Below, in pieces: positions 43,613 to 52,641 of a stretch of 64,000 bases of DNA. Both the position numbers and the translations under genes were made by a program. The DNA comes from Rhodothermaceae bacterium (lineage in GTDB: Bacteria > Bacteroidota > Rhodothermia > Rhodothermales > Bin80). Under the pieces are notes generated by a model, which saw nothing but the letters and a program-made list of their open reading frames with translations, was not told the DNA's origin and searched no databases. The DNA is taken from assembly GCA_009838195.1 (NCBI GenBank), contig VXSC01000018.1, forward strand, positions 62,001 to 126,000. Direction: 5' to 3'. The stretch's first letter is position 1, and each line of letters starts with the position of its first letter.

Positions 43613-44611
43613 ATGTCATCAAGATTCCTACTTGTAATATCCTTCGCTCTATTTACACTTTCAGCCAACGCACAGGACAATATTGCTTCCTTTGAGGGGC
43701 GTTGGACACTACATTTACCCGGGGGAGCGGGTTGGCTTGAGGTTACCCATGACCAGGGCAATGTAGATGCGTCGCTACTTTGGTATGGGGGCAGCGTTCT
43801 TCCAGTAGCCAGTGCAAACATTACCGGTGATCAATTGACTGTGACAAGGACACAAACAGTTAAGAGAGACATGGCGGATGGGAGCCAGCGAAATCTCATC
43901 TTTACAAACACGCTCACACTGCGGCCTGAGGGGGATCGTTTGGTGGGCAAGGCTAAATTCCCGAACCATTCTGGGATCGGCAGTCGAATCATCGAATTCG
44001 AGGCGGAGCGAATCCCGGAATTACCGCCCGCACCGGATCTATCACAAGCAACCTATGGCGATCCGATTAAGCTGTTCAACGGCACGGATCTCACTGGGTG
44101 GAGCCTGATCAATGATGAGCAGGTGAATGGTTTTAAGGCGGAGGATGGTATGCTAGTCAATGATCCGGTGCAGCCCGGAAACGGTGAGTATATCCGTTAC
44201 GGAAATCTTCGCACGGATGCAACCTTTGAAGATTTTCGCCTCACACTGGAGGTAAACGTTCCCGAAGGCAGCAATAGCGGCGTCTATCTTCGGGGGATTT
44301 ATGAAGTCCAAGTGGCAGACACCTATGGGATGGATGCAGACAGCCATCATATGGGTGCACTCTACAGTAGAATTCAGCCGGCGGCCACCGTGGAAAAGGC
44401 TGCGGGCGAATGGCAGTCTATGGATATTACGCTCTATCAGCGTCATCTTACGGTCATTTTAAATGGCACCACGATTATTGACAATCAGCCAGTTCTCGGG
44501 GTAACGGGCGGGGCGATGACCGCAGACGAAGCTGCACCGGGTCCCATTTATCTTCAAGGTGATCACGGCCGTGTCCTATACCGAAACCTTGTCTTAACTC
44601 CAATCTTGTAA
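43613..44611 (+). CDS. Exported DUF1080 protein (3-keto-disaccharide hydrolase-like)
   Basis: 332 residues. Signal peptide FLLVISFALFTLSANAQ. Residues ~25-135 form a beta domain with repeated polar strands of unknown assignment (GRWTLHLPGGAGWLEVTHDQ). Residues ~150-330 are a DUF1080 jelly roll: PIKLFNGTDLTGWSLIND, FRLTLEVNVPEGSNSGVYLRGIYEVQVADTYG and GEWQSMDITL. Families related to PF06439 cleave glycosides that have been oxidised at C3 by Gfo/Idh/MocA proteins; the oxidoreductase encoded 18 bp downstream fits. Activity of this member is inferred. Confidence 0.88.
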   Translation: MSSRFLLVISFALFTLSANAQDNIASFEGRWTLHLPGGAGWLEVTHDQGNVDASLLWYGGSVLPVASANITGDQLTVTRTQTVKRDMADGSQRNLIFTNTLTLRPEGDRLVGKAKFPNHSGIGSRIIEFEAERIPELPPAPDLSQATYGDPIKLFNGTDLTGWSLINDEQVNGFKAEDGMLVNDPVQPGNGEYIRYGNLRTDATFEDFRLTLEVNVPEGSNSGVYLRGIYEVQVADTYGMDADSHHMGALYSRIQPAATVEKAAGEWQSMDITLYQRHLTVILNGTTIIDNQPVLGVTGGAMTADEAAPGPIYLQGDHGRVLYRNLVLTPIL

Positions 44612-44629
44612 CCTTATCCCTTATCAACC

Positions 44630-45958
44630 ATGGCTCAGCGTTTTTTAGTTTCCAGACGAGATTTTATGCGTTCCAGTGCAATTGGCACAGCCGGGCTCGC
44701 GATGGGAGCCCGACCATCTTTTGTTCCCCCAAGTGACCGAATTACCGTCGGTATGATTGGTGCGGGTGCCAGAGCGCATGGACTGGTTGAGTCTCTCAAA
44801 GCATTTCCTGAGGTTGAGATCGTAGCCGCTTGCGACGCCTACACCGGCCGCTTGGAGCGCATGAAGAGGCGCACGAATGGCACGGCCAAAACCATGGCCG
44901 ATTACAGAGAGATCATCGCTCGGGATGACATTGATGCGGTTGTGATTTCCAGTCCTGATCACTGGCATTACCAGCATTCGGTTGACTCGTTGAACGCAGG
45001 CAAGCATGCATATATTGAGAAGCCTATGACCTACTCCATAGAAGAAGGGGCGGGCATTATTGAGGCTCAGAGGAGAAATAATCTTGCTGTACAGGTGGGT
45101 AGTCCCGGACCAAACGGTGTGCTTGTTCAAAAGGCACGTAAGATGATCAAGGAAGGTAAGCTAGGACAGGTCACGATGATCCGTGCAAGCACCAATCGCA
45201 ATACTGCTTCCGGTGCATGGATTTACCCAATTCCCCCGGATGCTTCCCCTGAGACGGTAGACTGGGACTTATTCCTCGGCTCTGCTCCCAAGCGGCCGTA
45301 TAGTCCTGAACGATTCTTTCGGTGGCGATGCTACAAAGATTATTCGGGTGGTTTGTCTACTGATCTGTACGTTCATACGTGTACTACCATCAACTATGTG
45401 ATGGATGCCAAAATTCCGGAAAGCGTGATGGCCATGGGGGATTTGTACCGGTGGATCCACTCCCGGGACGTGCCGGATACGATCAATGCATCACTGAAGT
45501 ATCCTGATGGCTTTATGGTGAATCTCAGTGGGACGTTCAATAATCAGGGAGGCAATTCGGGTGGTATGCGGATTCTGGGAACTGAGGGGGCCCTGGTGTT
45601 TGGAGGTGGGCTACGCTTTATTCCCGAGCGGGTCAATGAGAGCAATGGCTGGATCACCGAAAGTTGGCCGAAGGCCTTGGCAGATGCGTACATTGCAGAC
45701 CCTGCAACTCGCCATGAAGAAATGCCTTCGAGTCGCCCCCAAGCGACACTTGCTGGCGAGGAAGTCTATTATCCAGAGGGCGAATCTTCCATGCATGTAC
45801 ATATTCGAGAATGGCTTGACGCGATTCGCAATGGTAGTGCAACGAAGGAAGATGCAGAGGTAGGGCATCACGCCGCTGCATGTGCACATATGATCAATGC
45901 TTCGATTGAAAAAGAGAAGATGGTCAGGTGGGATGGGAAAAAACTGAAAACAAACTAG
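44630..45958 (+). CDS. Tat-exported Gfo/Idh/MocA oxidoreductase
   Basis: 442 residues. Tat signal SRRDFMRSSAIGTAG. The NAD(P) Rossmann domain has RITVGMIGAGARAHGLVESL, and the conserved EKP appears in YIEKPMTYSIEEG. The C-terminal domain has NATQVGSPGP-like and DLYVHTCTTINYVMD segments. Exported members of this family are thought to carry tightly bound NAD and act with DUF1080 enzymes on 3-keto sugars. It is the third gene of the CBM9-DUF1080 cluster. It is a different subfamily from the cytoplasmic protein at 56871, which has no signal. Confidence 0.9.
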   Translation: MAQRFLVSRRDFMRSSAIGTAGLAMGARPSFVPPSDRITVGMIGAGARAHGLVESLKAFPEVEIVAACDAYTGRLERMKRRTNGTAKTMADYREIIARDDIDAVVISSPDHWHYQHSVDSLNAGKHAYIEKPMTYSIEEGAGIIEAQRRNNLAVQVGSPGPNGVLVQKARKMIKEGKLGQVTMIRASTNRNTASGAWIYPIPPDASPETVDWDLFLGSAPKRPYSPERFFRWRCYKDYSGGLSTDLYVHTCTTINYVMDAKIPESVMAMGDLYRWIHSRDVPDTINASLKYPDGFMVNLSGTFNNQGGNSGGMRILGTEGALVFGGGLRFIPERVNESNGWITESWPKALADAYIADPATRHEEMPSSRPQATLAGEEVYYPEGESSMHVHIREWLDAIRNGSATKEDAEVGHHAAACAHMINASIEKEKMVRWDGKKLKTN

Positions 45959-46076
45959 CTCGGCCTCGGCAGGAAAACCGCGGGTACGTATTCTGTGGGG
46001 TAAAAGAGTAGGGCTTGGGTCCGTCTGGAATGGTTGCAACCGTCGGGCCACATGCGCAGTTGCGCAACGTGCCAGG

Positions 46077-47156
46077 TTACTCTTCACCGGGTGGGATGAA
46101 TTTATACCGAAGAATCAACGGGTTGCCGTAGTTCCCGTCGGAAAGCATTTCGTTTTCACCAACTGCATAGAAGTATCCATTCCCAGCTCCTTGCGGATAA
46201 ACAGAAGTGATCGTGCTGCGTGCCGGAAAGTGTCCCGAATTGCTGGAGATGCTTAGACCGAGTTGTCGATCCGCATTAATATCGCCGGAGTGCCACTGAC
46301 TTTCCAAGTCTGAATAGGATACCATTCGGGTTGATCCATCCAGTGCAAAGACCGCAATGGTAGATGGATATTCTTTCTGCCGCCTTCGCATGTTAATGTC
46401 ATGTGGGGGAGCATCGGGCAGATCCTCGGGCCTCCACTGGAAAAAATCAGGTCTGTATTGGATTCCAGACGAACTGGATCGGACAGGTATCGCGTCCATA
46501 CTTTCGGCATAAACATAGTATGGCCCATCGTCAAAGCAATCAATAGTTCTTCCCCGCTGCCCTGCATAGTTCATATTCAGAGAAATCAGGCGTGGTGGCT
46601 CAATGAGGATTTCTTCAATTTTCTCAAGCATTGGCGAATACACGTTGGCCTTGGCTTGCTCCTCAATCCAGACCTGTTGTGCAAATATGGAGTCTTCCTG
46701 TATACAAATTGCCTTTGCGTAGGGCATCAACATTTTAGTGTTGGCATAACAACTCCCGTCCATTTTAAAGATAACGGCTGGCCCTGCGAATTGCATGGCT
46801 ACTACGTGTTCATTGCCGAGGAATCTGGTGCTCCATGGGTAAAAGAACACGTCGTCAGACAGACACGCAAACGCGGAATAAGATCGTAGATGGTCACCTG
46901 ACGAAGAGAATAGATAGGTTATATCAGCCTGATGGTCCGTAACTAGAATCTCGCCACTTGGGTTGACATCAATAAATGCTATCTGTCCAATTAGGATAGC
47001 TGAGTCCAGCTGCACTGTATCCTCTAGCACGAATAATTCGTCGAAGGGCACGGTTGGTGAGCGGACTGTGTGTACTGCTGACTCTTGCGAACGGCAACCC
47101 GCCAACAAAAAGACCACTAAGTAGACCAATAGTGGAGTCGGAGTACTATTTCGCAT
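46077..47156 (-). CDS. Lipoprotein with probable six-bladed beta-propeller
   Basis: 359 residues from ATG 47156; a GTG eight codons upstream is in frame. The lipobox is LLAGC. The body resembles the 6-bladed propeller proteins common in Bacteroidota: DTVQLDSAILIGQIAFIDVNPSGEILVTDHQADITYLFSS is split by me into short blocks such as GQIAFIDVNPSGEIL and TDHQADITYLF, and YFYAVGENEML occurs near the end. No catalytic residues are apparent. The function is unknown; related proteins often sit beside regulators or transporters. The gene converges on the Gfo/Idh/MocA gene and follows a small lipoprotein gene by 35 bp on the same strand. Confidence 0.6.
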   Translation of the reverse strand: MRNSTPTPLLVYLVVFLLAGCRSQESAVHTVRSPTVPFDELFVLEDTVQLDSAILIGQIAFIDVNPSGEILVTDHQADITYLFSSSGDHLRSYSAFACLSDDVFFYPWSTRFLGNEHVVAMQFAGPAVIFKMDGSCYANTKMLMPYAKAICIQEDSIFAQQVWIEEQAKANVYSPMLEKIEEILIEPPRLISLNMNYAGQRGRTIDCFDDGPYYVYAESMDAIPVRSSSSGIQYRPDFFQWRPEDLPDAPPHDINMRRRQKEYPSTIAVFALDGSTRMVSYSDLESQWHSGDINADRQLGLSISSNSGHFPARSTITSVYPQGAGNGYFYAVGENEMLSDGNYGNPLILRYKFIPPGEE

Positions 47157-47191
47157 GGATAATTGCCAGCCTGGATCCACATGGAGCAGCT

Positions 47192-47611
47192 TTAGAGGAT
47201 AACGTTAAATTCGGTGGTGGAGTCTGGAAGTATCTCTACAGACAACTCAAGCCTATAACCCGGTGCTGTGACAACCAATCTGTGCGAACCCGGCGGAATT
47301 CGATGCAATACGTAAGATCCATCTAATGCTGTTGCCGCTCCCGAATTTGATCCGTCAATTTGTAGAGTAGCTTGACCAATGGGATTGCCGTCAACGTCCC
47401 GAATGAAACCCTCAATGCTCCCAGTTGACTCTTCCATCTGTGAACGTTTCAACGAAGTGGGGTCCTGAGACATTGAGCCTGACATGCTATTTGAACCCAA
47501 CGTATGTTCAGAGGCACTATTATCCTGAATTACAGTTTCCTCGGGGTTTTGACAACTGACCTGAAGAACGAGAAAGATGGTCAAAATGTGAACCAAGTAG
47601 TATCTGGTCAT
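47192..47611 (-). CDS. Lipoprotein with carboxypeptidase-regulatory-like domain
   Basis: 139 residues from ATG 47611. The lipobox is LQVSC. A low-complexity Ser/Gln/Met linker (~25-60) is followed by a beta-sandwich of the carboxypeptidase-regulatory-like type: GSIEGFIRDVDGNPIGQATL, AATALDGSYVLHRIPPGSHRLVV. Such domains are usually found in outer-membrane or surface proteins such as TonB-dependent receptors; here it is the whole protein. It is probably co-transcribed with the beta-propeller lipoprotein downstream. The region 47612-47714 must hold the divergent promoters for this gene and rdgB. Confidence 0.7.
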   Translation of the reverse strand: MTRYYLVHILTIFLVLQVSCQNPEETVIQDNSASEHTLGSNSMSGSMSQDPTSLKRSQMEESTGSIEGFIRDVDGNPIGQATLQIDGSNSGAATALDGSYVLHRIPPGSHRLVVTAPGYRLELSVEILPDSTTEFNVIL

Positions 47612-47714
47612 GATGATTGATGTATCAGGGATTACTTTACCGAATGGTGCTGCCAAAATACTTCAAGATCGCGACCAGAACAACTTATTGGACTACTCTG
47701 TGTCAAACACAAAT

Positions 47715-48323
47715 ATGGCATCTATTCCCTCTCTCCTGCGGCTGGTATTGGCCACGCGGAATACTCACAAAGCAGCCGAACTGAAACTACTTCTAGGCTC
47801 TGCATCCGTTGAGACTCTTGATTTATCCGCTTTTCTAGGTGCTCCTCCAGTACCTGAGACCGCTTCGACCCTCAAAGGAAATGCAACACTGAAAGCCTTG
47901 AGTGCTCAAAGGCATACCGGACTTTGGGCACTCGGGGACGATACCGGTCTTTATATTGATGCGCTGGACGGGCGACCCGGTGTACACTCTGCCCGGTTTG
48001 CGGGTGAACAGGCGGATGCGGAGGCGAATCGCACTCTGGTGCTTGAGCTACTCGCCGATAAGTCAGATCGTACGGCCCGGTTTAGCACTGTATTAGCTTT
48101 GGCACATCCTGAAGGCGTTCATTACTTTGAAGGACATCTTAATGGATGTATTGCACGGTCTGCCCTGTCTACCCGAGGCTTTGGCTATGAGTCAATCTTT
48201 ATTCCAGAGGGGTTCAACGTCAGTCTGGCACAACTTTCCAGAGTAGAGAAAAACAGGATCAGCCACCGGGCGCAGAGTGCGATAAGGCTGGCGAACTTCA
48301 TCAATAAACTGCAGGCTGGATGA
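47715..48323 (+). CDS. rdgB: RdgB/HAM1 family non-canonical purine NTP pyrophosphatase
   Basis: 202 residues from ATG 47715; the frame is open upstream but has no similarity there. Family motifs: LVLATRNTHKAAELKLLL, the substrate loop GDDTGLYIDALDGRPGVHSARFAG, and the C-terminal GFGYESIFIPEGFNVSLAQL and SHRAQSAIRL. The enzyme hydrolyses ITP and XTP to monophosphates and pyrophosphate, protecting DNA and RNA from deaminated purines. It overlaps dtd by 4 bp at its 3' end, so the two are co-translated, a pairing that makes sense as nucleotide and aminoacyl-tRNA quality control. Confidence 0.93.
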   Translation: MASIPSLLRLVLATRNTHKAAELKLLLGSASVETLDLSAFLGAPPVPETASTLKGNATLKALSAQRHTGLWALGDDTGLYIDALDGRPGVHSARFAGEQADAEANRTLVLELLADKSDRTARFSTVLALAHPEGVHYFEGHLNGCIARSALSTRGFGYESIFIPEGFNVSLAQLSRVEKNRISHRAQSAIRLANFINKLQAG

Positions 48324-48784
48324 TTGCTCTTGTACAACGTGTCCGAAAAGCTTCAGTTATCGTAGATGATGTCACAGTTGGCAGCATTGGCCGAGGCCTG
48401 CTCATCTTCCTGGGAATTCATTCACAGGATCGTCAAGCGGAAGCAGATTGGCTGGCACGCAAGTGTACAAGCCTCCGCATATTCCCCGATGATGCCGGAC
48501 AAATGAATCTGTCCGTTCGAGATGTTGATGCGGATATACTTCTTGTATCTCAATTCACACTCTATGGAAATGCCACGAAAGGACACAGGCCTTCGTTCAT
48601 AGAAGCTGCTCGACCTGAGGTTGCTGAGCCCCTGTATGAGTATGTTAAGCGCAAACTATCAAGCGAGCTGGGACGTCCCATTGCCTGCGGCAGCTTCGGT
48701 GCGTCCATGCAGGTTTCTTTGGTGAACGATGGACCGGTAACGATCTGGATTGAACGTGCTCCCGAAGAGACTCGAGATTCCTGA
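48320..48784 (+). CDS. dtd: D-aminoacyl-tRNA deacylase
   Basis: 154 residues. The family signatures are unmistakable: MIALVQRVRKASVIVDD, SQFTLYGNATKGHRPSF and the C-terminal NDGPVTIWIE with the Gly-Pro pair. DTD removes D-amino acids (and achiral glycine) mischarged on tRNA. The start overlaps rdgB by 4 bp. The next gene on the other strand converges; no strong terminator separates them, only a palindrome with a 2-base centre (48823-48834). Confidence 0.95.
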   Translation: MIALVQRVRKASVIVDDVTVGSIGRGLLIFLGIHSQDRQAEADWLARKCTSLRIFPDDAGQMNLSVRDVDADILLVSQFTLYGNATKGHRPSFIEAARPEVAEPLYEYVKRKLSSELGRPIACGSFGASMQVSLVNDGPVTIWIERAPEETRDS

Positions 48785-48854
48785 GTCTCCAAACCTTCCC
48801 GGTCGTCAATCCATCAGTTAAACGCTCTTGAGCGCGGGCTTCTATCAGAGTCCG

Positions 48855-49766
48855 CTACTCCATTTCAGCTGCGAGCGTTTCGTGCACAGCTTCCAGTGCG
48901 GCCTTTACTTCCAGGATTCCCTCGATTTCACGATCCTCGGGGCCATGCTCAATTCCACAGTACCCGTTGTAGCCAGCCGCCAGAACGATCCGCATCATGC
49001 GCTCATAGTCCAGAGGGCTGGAATTGCCATCATCATCGTACACATTGGGTTTCACACTCACTCCGGTTGCATAGGGCATGAGCTCTTCTACCCCGCGGTA
49101 CGAATCATAAGTTGTCTCCCTGTCAACCCGGAAATTCCCAAAATCGGGGAGTGTACCGGCACGGGGGTGGTCTGCCATTTCAATTGTGCCGGCAAGCCAT
49201 TTTCCATTACTCGAGTAGCCGCCGTGGTTCTCGATGATTACATGCAAGCCGTGCTCATCCCCAAACTCACAAAGCTGATGTAGACCATCTGCAACCAGTT
49301 TCATTTGCTCGTCGTAGCTCCCCTCGCTGTAACCATTGACCCGAATAGAGTGGCATCCCAAATGTTTGGCCGCGGTCACCCACTTAAAGTGTCGTTCTAC
49401 GGACTCGCGTCGCAGCTTGGCATCAGGGTCCCCTAAATTTCCTTCACGATCACACATGATAAGAATACTCGTTGCTCCCACATCCTCGGCACGTTTTTTC
49501 ATCTCATTCAGATAGTCGGTGTCCTCCGCCTTCTCCATAAAAAATTGATTCACATATTCCAGTCCCAATATCCCATTCTCCGCCGCAATTGAGGCAAAAT
49601 CCAGGTTGTCAATTTTCCCAGCGAAAATGGAACGGTAGAGTGACCACTGAGCAAGTGAAATCTTAAACAGCTCCTTCCGAGGTGAACCCCAGACTCGGGT
49701 GGACAGGGGAAGGGCGGCAGCGGCTAAAGCGCTTGTCTTTAAAAAACTCCGGCGAGATGTGCGCAT
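48855..49766 (-). CDS. Tat-exported sugar phosphate isomerase/epimerase-like protein
   Basis: 303 residues. A Tat signal (TSRRSFLKTSALAAAALPLSTRVWG) is followed by an AP endonuclease 2/xylose-isomerase-like TIM barrel: FDFASIAAENGILGLEYV-like, SILIMCDREGNLG, HVIIENHGGYSS, FDFGNFRVDRETT-like, SVKPNVYDDDGN and YNGYCGIEHGPED. An exported epimerase of this fold is common in Rhodothermota- and Planctomycete-type catabolic clusters, and it could act on 3-keto sugars. It lies 24 bp downstream of the ThuA/PQQ dehydrogenase gene, so both are probably in one transcript. Confidence 0.86.
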   Translation of the reverse strand: MRTSRRSFLKTSALAAAALPLSTRVWGSPRKELFKISLAQWSLYRSIFAGKIDNLDFASIAAENGILGLEYVNQFFMEKAEDTDYLNEMKKRAEDVGATSILIMCDREGNLGDPDAKLRRESVERHFKWVTAAKHLGCHSIRVNGYSEGSYDEQMKLVADGLHQLCEFGDEHGLHVIIENHGGYSSNGKWLAGTIEMADHPRAGTLPDFGNFRVDRETTYDSYRGVEELMPYATGVSVKPNVYDDDGNSSPLDYERMMRIVLAAGYNGYCGIEHGPEDREIEGILEVKAALEAVHETLAAEME

Positions 49767-49790
49767 CGTATTGTACTGAATTTGTTGTGA

Positions 49791-52640
49791 TTACTGTGCA
49801 AGACCAGGACCATTGAACCGAATCCAGTCAAGTTCCATGACCGGGTCCTCTTCTACAGACTCAAAGGTAAGGATTAGTGTGATAGTATTTTCACTGGGGA
49901 CAATCGGGAGTGTGACCTCACGCCAGTTGTCATAGGCTCCTTTGGGCAGTGATGACATCCCCGGAAAGTCAGGGGATACACCAGCAACATACTCTGCTTG
50001 GTGCGGTGTGATGGGCTCGCCAGTGTCCGGTGAGATCTCAATTTCTGCCAAAACAGTTTCAAGAGTGTCGGCAGAGAATCGGAGTGTACCCGTGCCGGTT
50101 GTGCGAAAACGCAAGGTAAGACCGTCCATACCGTGAAGATTCAGCGGAGCATACGTAAGCCGTGATCCATTCTCAAGAGGCATCGCGCTAAGTACCGTTC
50201 CCCTCCAATCCCTACTAGCAGGGTGTGTAGCATAGGTTTCCCGGGCTGATTTTTCCGAACTGGTAACATGCTCGGCCTCTTTCAAACGGGGATGCAATTT
50301 TATATTTCGGCAGGAAGTCTCCAGACACGCCTTGATGAGTGCGAAACGATCTACATAGTGTATTGGAGGAGTATGCGTATAGGCCCGAGTGATTGAAAAC
50401 TCTCCCTCCGGTCCAGAATGGTCAGATAATGGAATTGGAGAGGTGTCAAACCCGCTGAACACATGGACGGCTACTTCGTCTTCGATTGCCTGATCGTGCA
50501 CGGTAACACGATAGGTGTAGGTTGAGTCAAAATCAAATATGCTGCCGTCCGGTGGCCAGTCCAGACTCAACGGCAGTGCCGAAGGGGATTCAGGGACGGC
50601 TGGATCTGGTTGATCCGAGGTACCATAGTAGTCCAATCGAACCAACTGCGCGTTCGCATTGCTTCCCCAGAACTGATCTCCCCATTCAATGACATAGAGT
50701 CGGCCGCGTGGCCCCACTTCAATATCCATCGGTCTGATATAGTCATTTCCTAGCAGGAATGGGTCAATCTCCAGGACATCTCCATCTTCATCAATGGAGA
50801 CGATCTTCACCCAGTTACGCATCCACTCGTAAATCATGACCTTCCCGTTGTAGTATGGGGGAAGAGCGGTGTCCAATGCGTTCGCCTGATCAAAGTGAAA
50901 AGTTGGGCCGGCCATCGGATTTAGGCCTCCGGCACCTAGCTCAGGGTATTCCTCACTGGGGCCATAGTAATAACGAATCCATGCGGGGAGTGCCGTTGGG
51001 AGTTCGCGTGCGCCGGTGTTATACTCAGATTCATTGACCGGGCGGCTGGTATCCGGCTGGACATATTCCTGTTCTGCCAAGTGGTAGTGCGTATACGGGT
51101 CATTGTAGCCCGTAAAGAGTGGCCAGCCATAGAAACCGGGTTCCTTTGCCTGGTTGAATTCATCCCAGCCACCCACGAGACCAGGTCCCACGTCTCCCCA
51201 GTATACCCACCCCGTTGAATCGTCAATTGAGATTCTGAAGGGATTTCGGTGCCCCATTGAGTATATCTCTCCGCGGTGCAGAGAGTCCGCCTGGAATAAA
51301 TTGCCTTCAGGAATCGTGTAGGTACCGTCTAGCTCGGGCTTGATTCGGAGAATCTTGCCGCGCAGATCATTCGTGTTGGCAGAAGAGCGTCCCTGATCCG
51401 ACATTCGTCTCAGGTCTGGATCGGGGTCATTCCGATCACCCCCAGAGTTGTCCCCGGTCGACAAATACAGTAATCCGTCTTTATCAAACTGGATGGAACC
51501 GCCGGAATGACAGCACTTAACGCGCTGGACCGGGACCTCCAGCATTGGGATTTCGCTGTCCATGTCCAACATGCGACCGTCGTAGACGAACCTCGAGAGG
51601 CGGTTTACTTTAGGCCCATCGGAAATCACAGAATAGTAGATGTAGACCCACTGATTCTCATCAAAGTCGGGATCTAGTGCCAGTCCCAAGAGCCCATCCT
51701 CAATCTTTTTATCCACTGGTAGCCACCCGATTACACGCATTTTTCCAGTTCCGGGCTCCCAAATTTTGACGGTCCCAGCCCACTCAATGATGAAGACACG
51801 CCCGTCGGAGGTAATGTCAATCTCCATAGGGTCAGTAAGCTCAGTAGTGAGAACCACTTCGTCATAAGCGGATGCAAGGGTCGCCGTCACATCGGCCTCT
51901 ATGTTTCCCGCCGCCCACTGGATTCCTCCGAGTAGATGAGAGCGCACGTGTGGGTCATCGTAGCTTTCCACCGTATGTCCGAGTCCGGTGTACCATGCAC
52001 GCCCCCCATCGTAATGGTGCGCCCAGGCAATCGGATGGTCGTCTCCCATTGCTCCCCCTTCATAAGAAGATTCTTTAACCACCGCCAGTACATGGACGTT
52101 GGCTCTTGGGTTCAGTCGATAGTTGTACCACTCATCGGTGTGATTCCAAAGTGGGGGTAGCCCTTTGGTCGAAGGATGGAATCGGTCAGTTACAACGATG
52201 TCTGCTGGCTGGACATCCGGGTGGTCTGAAAAATACGCGCCAACAAGGCCACCATACCATTCCCAGTCATATTCGGTCGTTGCAGCACCATGAATGCCGA
52301 CCCATCCTCCTCCTGACTGGAGATAGGTCATCAGTCCTTCCTCCTGATCAGCATCAAAGACATCCCCCGAGGTATTCAGGAAAACCACGGCGCGAAAACG
52401 TTGCAAGGAGTCTGCACGAAAATAGTCTGCATCCTCGGTTGCAACCACCCCAAAATCATGTTCGGCTCCGAGAGTTTTGATCGCCTCCACACCGGCTTCA
52501 ATAGAGTTGTGCCGAAACCCCTCGGTCTTGGAAAATACCAGCACGTCATAGCCGTGCTGTCCCACCGCATCTGTAACATCAACGCCGATAATCGCGGCCG
52601 CGATCAATCCGACCAGGCCTGCTTTTATCACGTTTTGCAT
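49791..52640 (-). CDS. ThuA domain fused to PQQ-type sugar dehydrogenase
   Basis: 949 residues with a signal peptide ending at about residue 27 (DAVG). Residues ~30-250 are a ThuA domain (DVLVFSKTEGFRHNSIEAG, GWVGIHGAATTEYDW, HTVESYDDPHV). Residues ~270-680 form a GSDH-like propeller (LGLALDPDFDENQWVYIYYS, GGSIQFDKDGLLYLSTGDNSGG, GHRNPFRISID). The last ~260 residues contain an Ig-like segment and a C-terminal beta-sandwich like a CBM6 (LHGMDGLTLRFRTTGTG, LDWIRFNGPG). The protein combines a presumed keto-sugar-processing domain and quinoprotein dehydrogenase. It lies 1 bp after the FG-GAP/DUF1080 gene stop and starts the 3' half of the array. Confidence 0.88.
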   Translation of the reverse strand: MQNVIKAGLVGLIAAAIIGVDVTDAVGQHGYDVLVFSKTEGFRHNSIEAGVEAIKTLGAEHDFGVVATEDADYFRADSLQRFRAVVFLNTSGDVFDADQEEGLMTYLQSGGGWVGIHGAATTEYDWEWYGGLVGAYFSDHPDVQPADIVVTDRFHPSTKGLPPLWNHTDEWYNYRLNPRANVHVLAVVKESSYEGGAMGDDHPIAWAHHYDGGRAWYTGLGHTVESYDDPHVRSHLLGGIQWAAGNIEADVTATLASAYDEVVLTTELTDPMEIDITSDGRVFIIEWAGTVKIWEPGTGKMRVIGWLPVDKKIEDGLLGLALDPDFDENQWVYIYYSVISDGPKVNRLSRFVYDGRMLDMDSEIPMLEVPVQRVKCCHSGGSIQFDKDGLLYLSTGDNSGGDRNDPDPDLRRMSDQGRSSANTNDLRGKILRIKPELDGTYTIPEGNLFQADSLHRGEIYSMGHRNPFRISIDDSTGWVYWGDVGPGLVGGWDEFNQAKEPGFYGWPLFTGYNDPYTHYHLAEQEYVQPDTSRPVNESEYNTGARELPTALPAWIRYYYGPSEEYPELGAGGLNPMAGPTFHFDQANALDTALPPYYNGKVMIYEWMRNWVKIVSIDEDGDVLEIDPFLLGNDYIRPMDIEVGPRGRLYVIEWGDQFWGSNANAQLVRLDYYGTSDQPDPAVPESPSALPLSLDWPPDGSIFDFDSTYTYRVTVHDQAIEDEVAVHVFSGFDTSPIPLSDHSGPEGEFSITRAYTHTPPIHYVDRFALIKACLETSCRNIKLHPRLKEAEHVTSSEKSARETYATHPASRDWRGTVLSAMPLENGSRLTYAPLNLHGMDGLTLRFRTTGTGTLRFSADTLETVLAEIEISPDTGEPITPHQAEYVAGVSPDFPGMSSLPKGAYDNWREVTLPIVPSENTITLILTFESVEEDPVMELDWIRFNGPGLAQ

Positions 52641-52641
52641 G

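Noticed and set aside
48823-48834. Palindrome CGCTCTTGAGCG between dtd and the epimerase gene as a terminator
   Set aside because: The loop is just two bases and no T tract follows; too weak to call.
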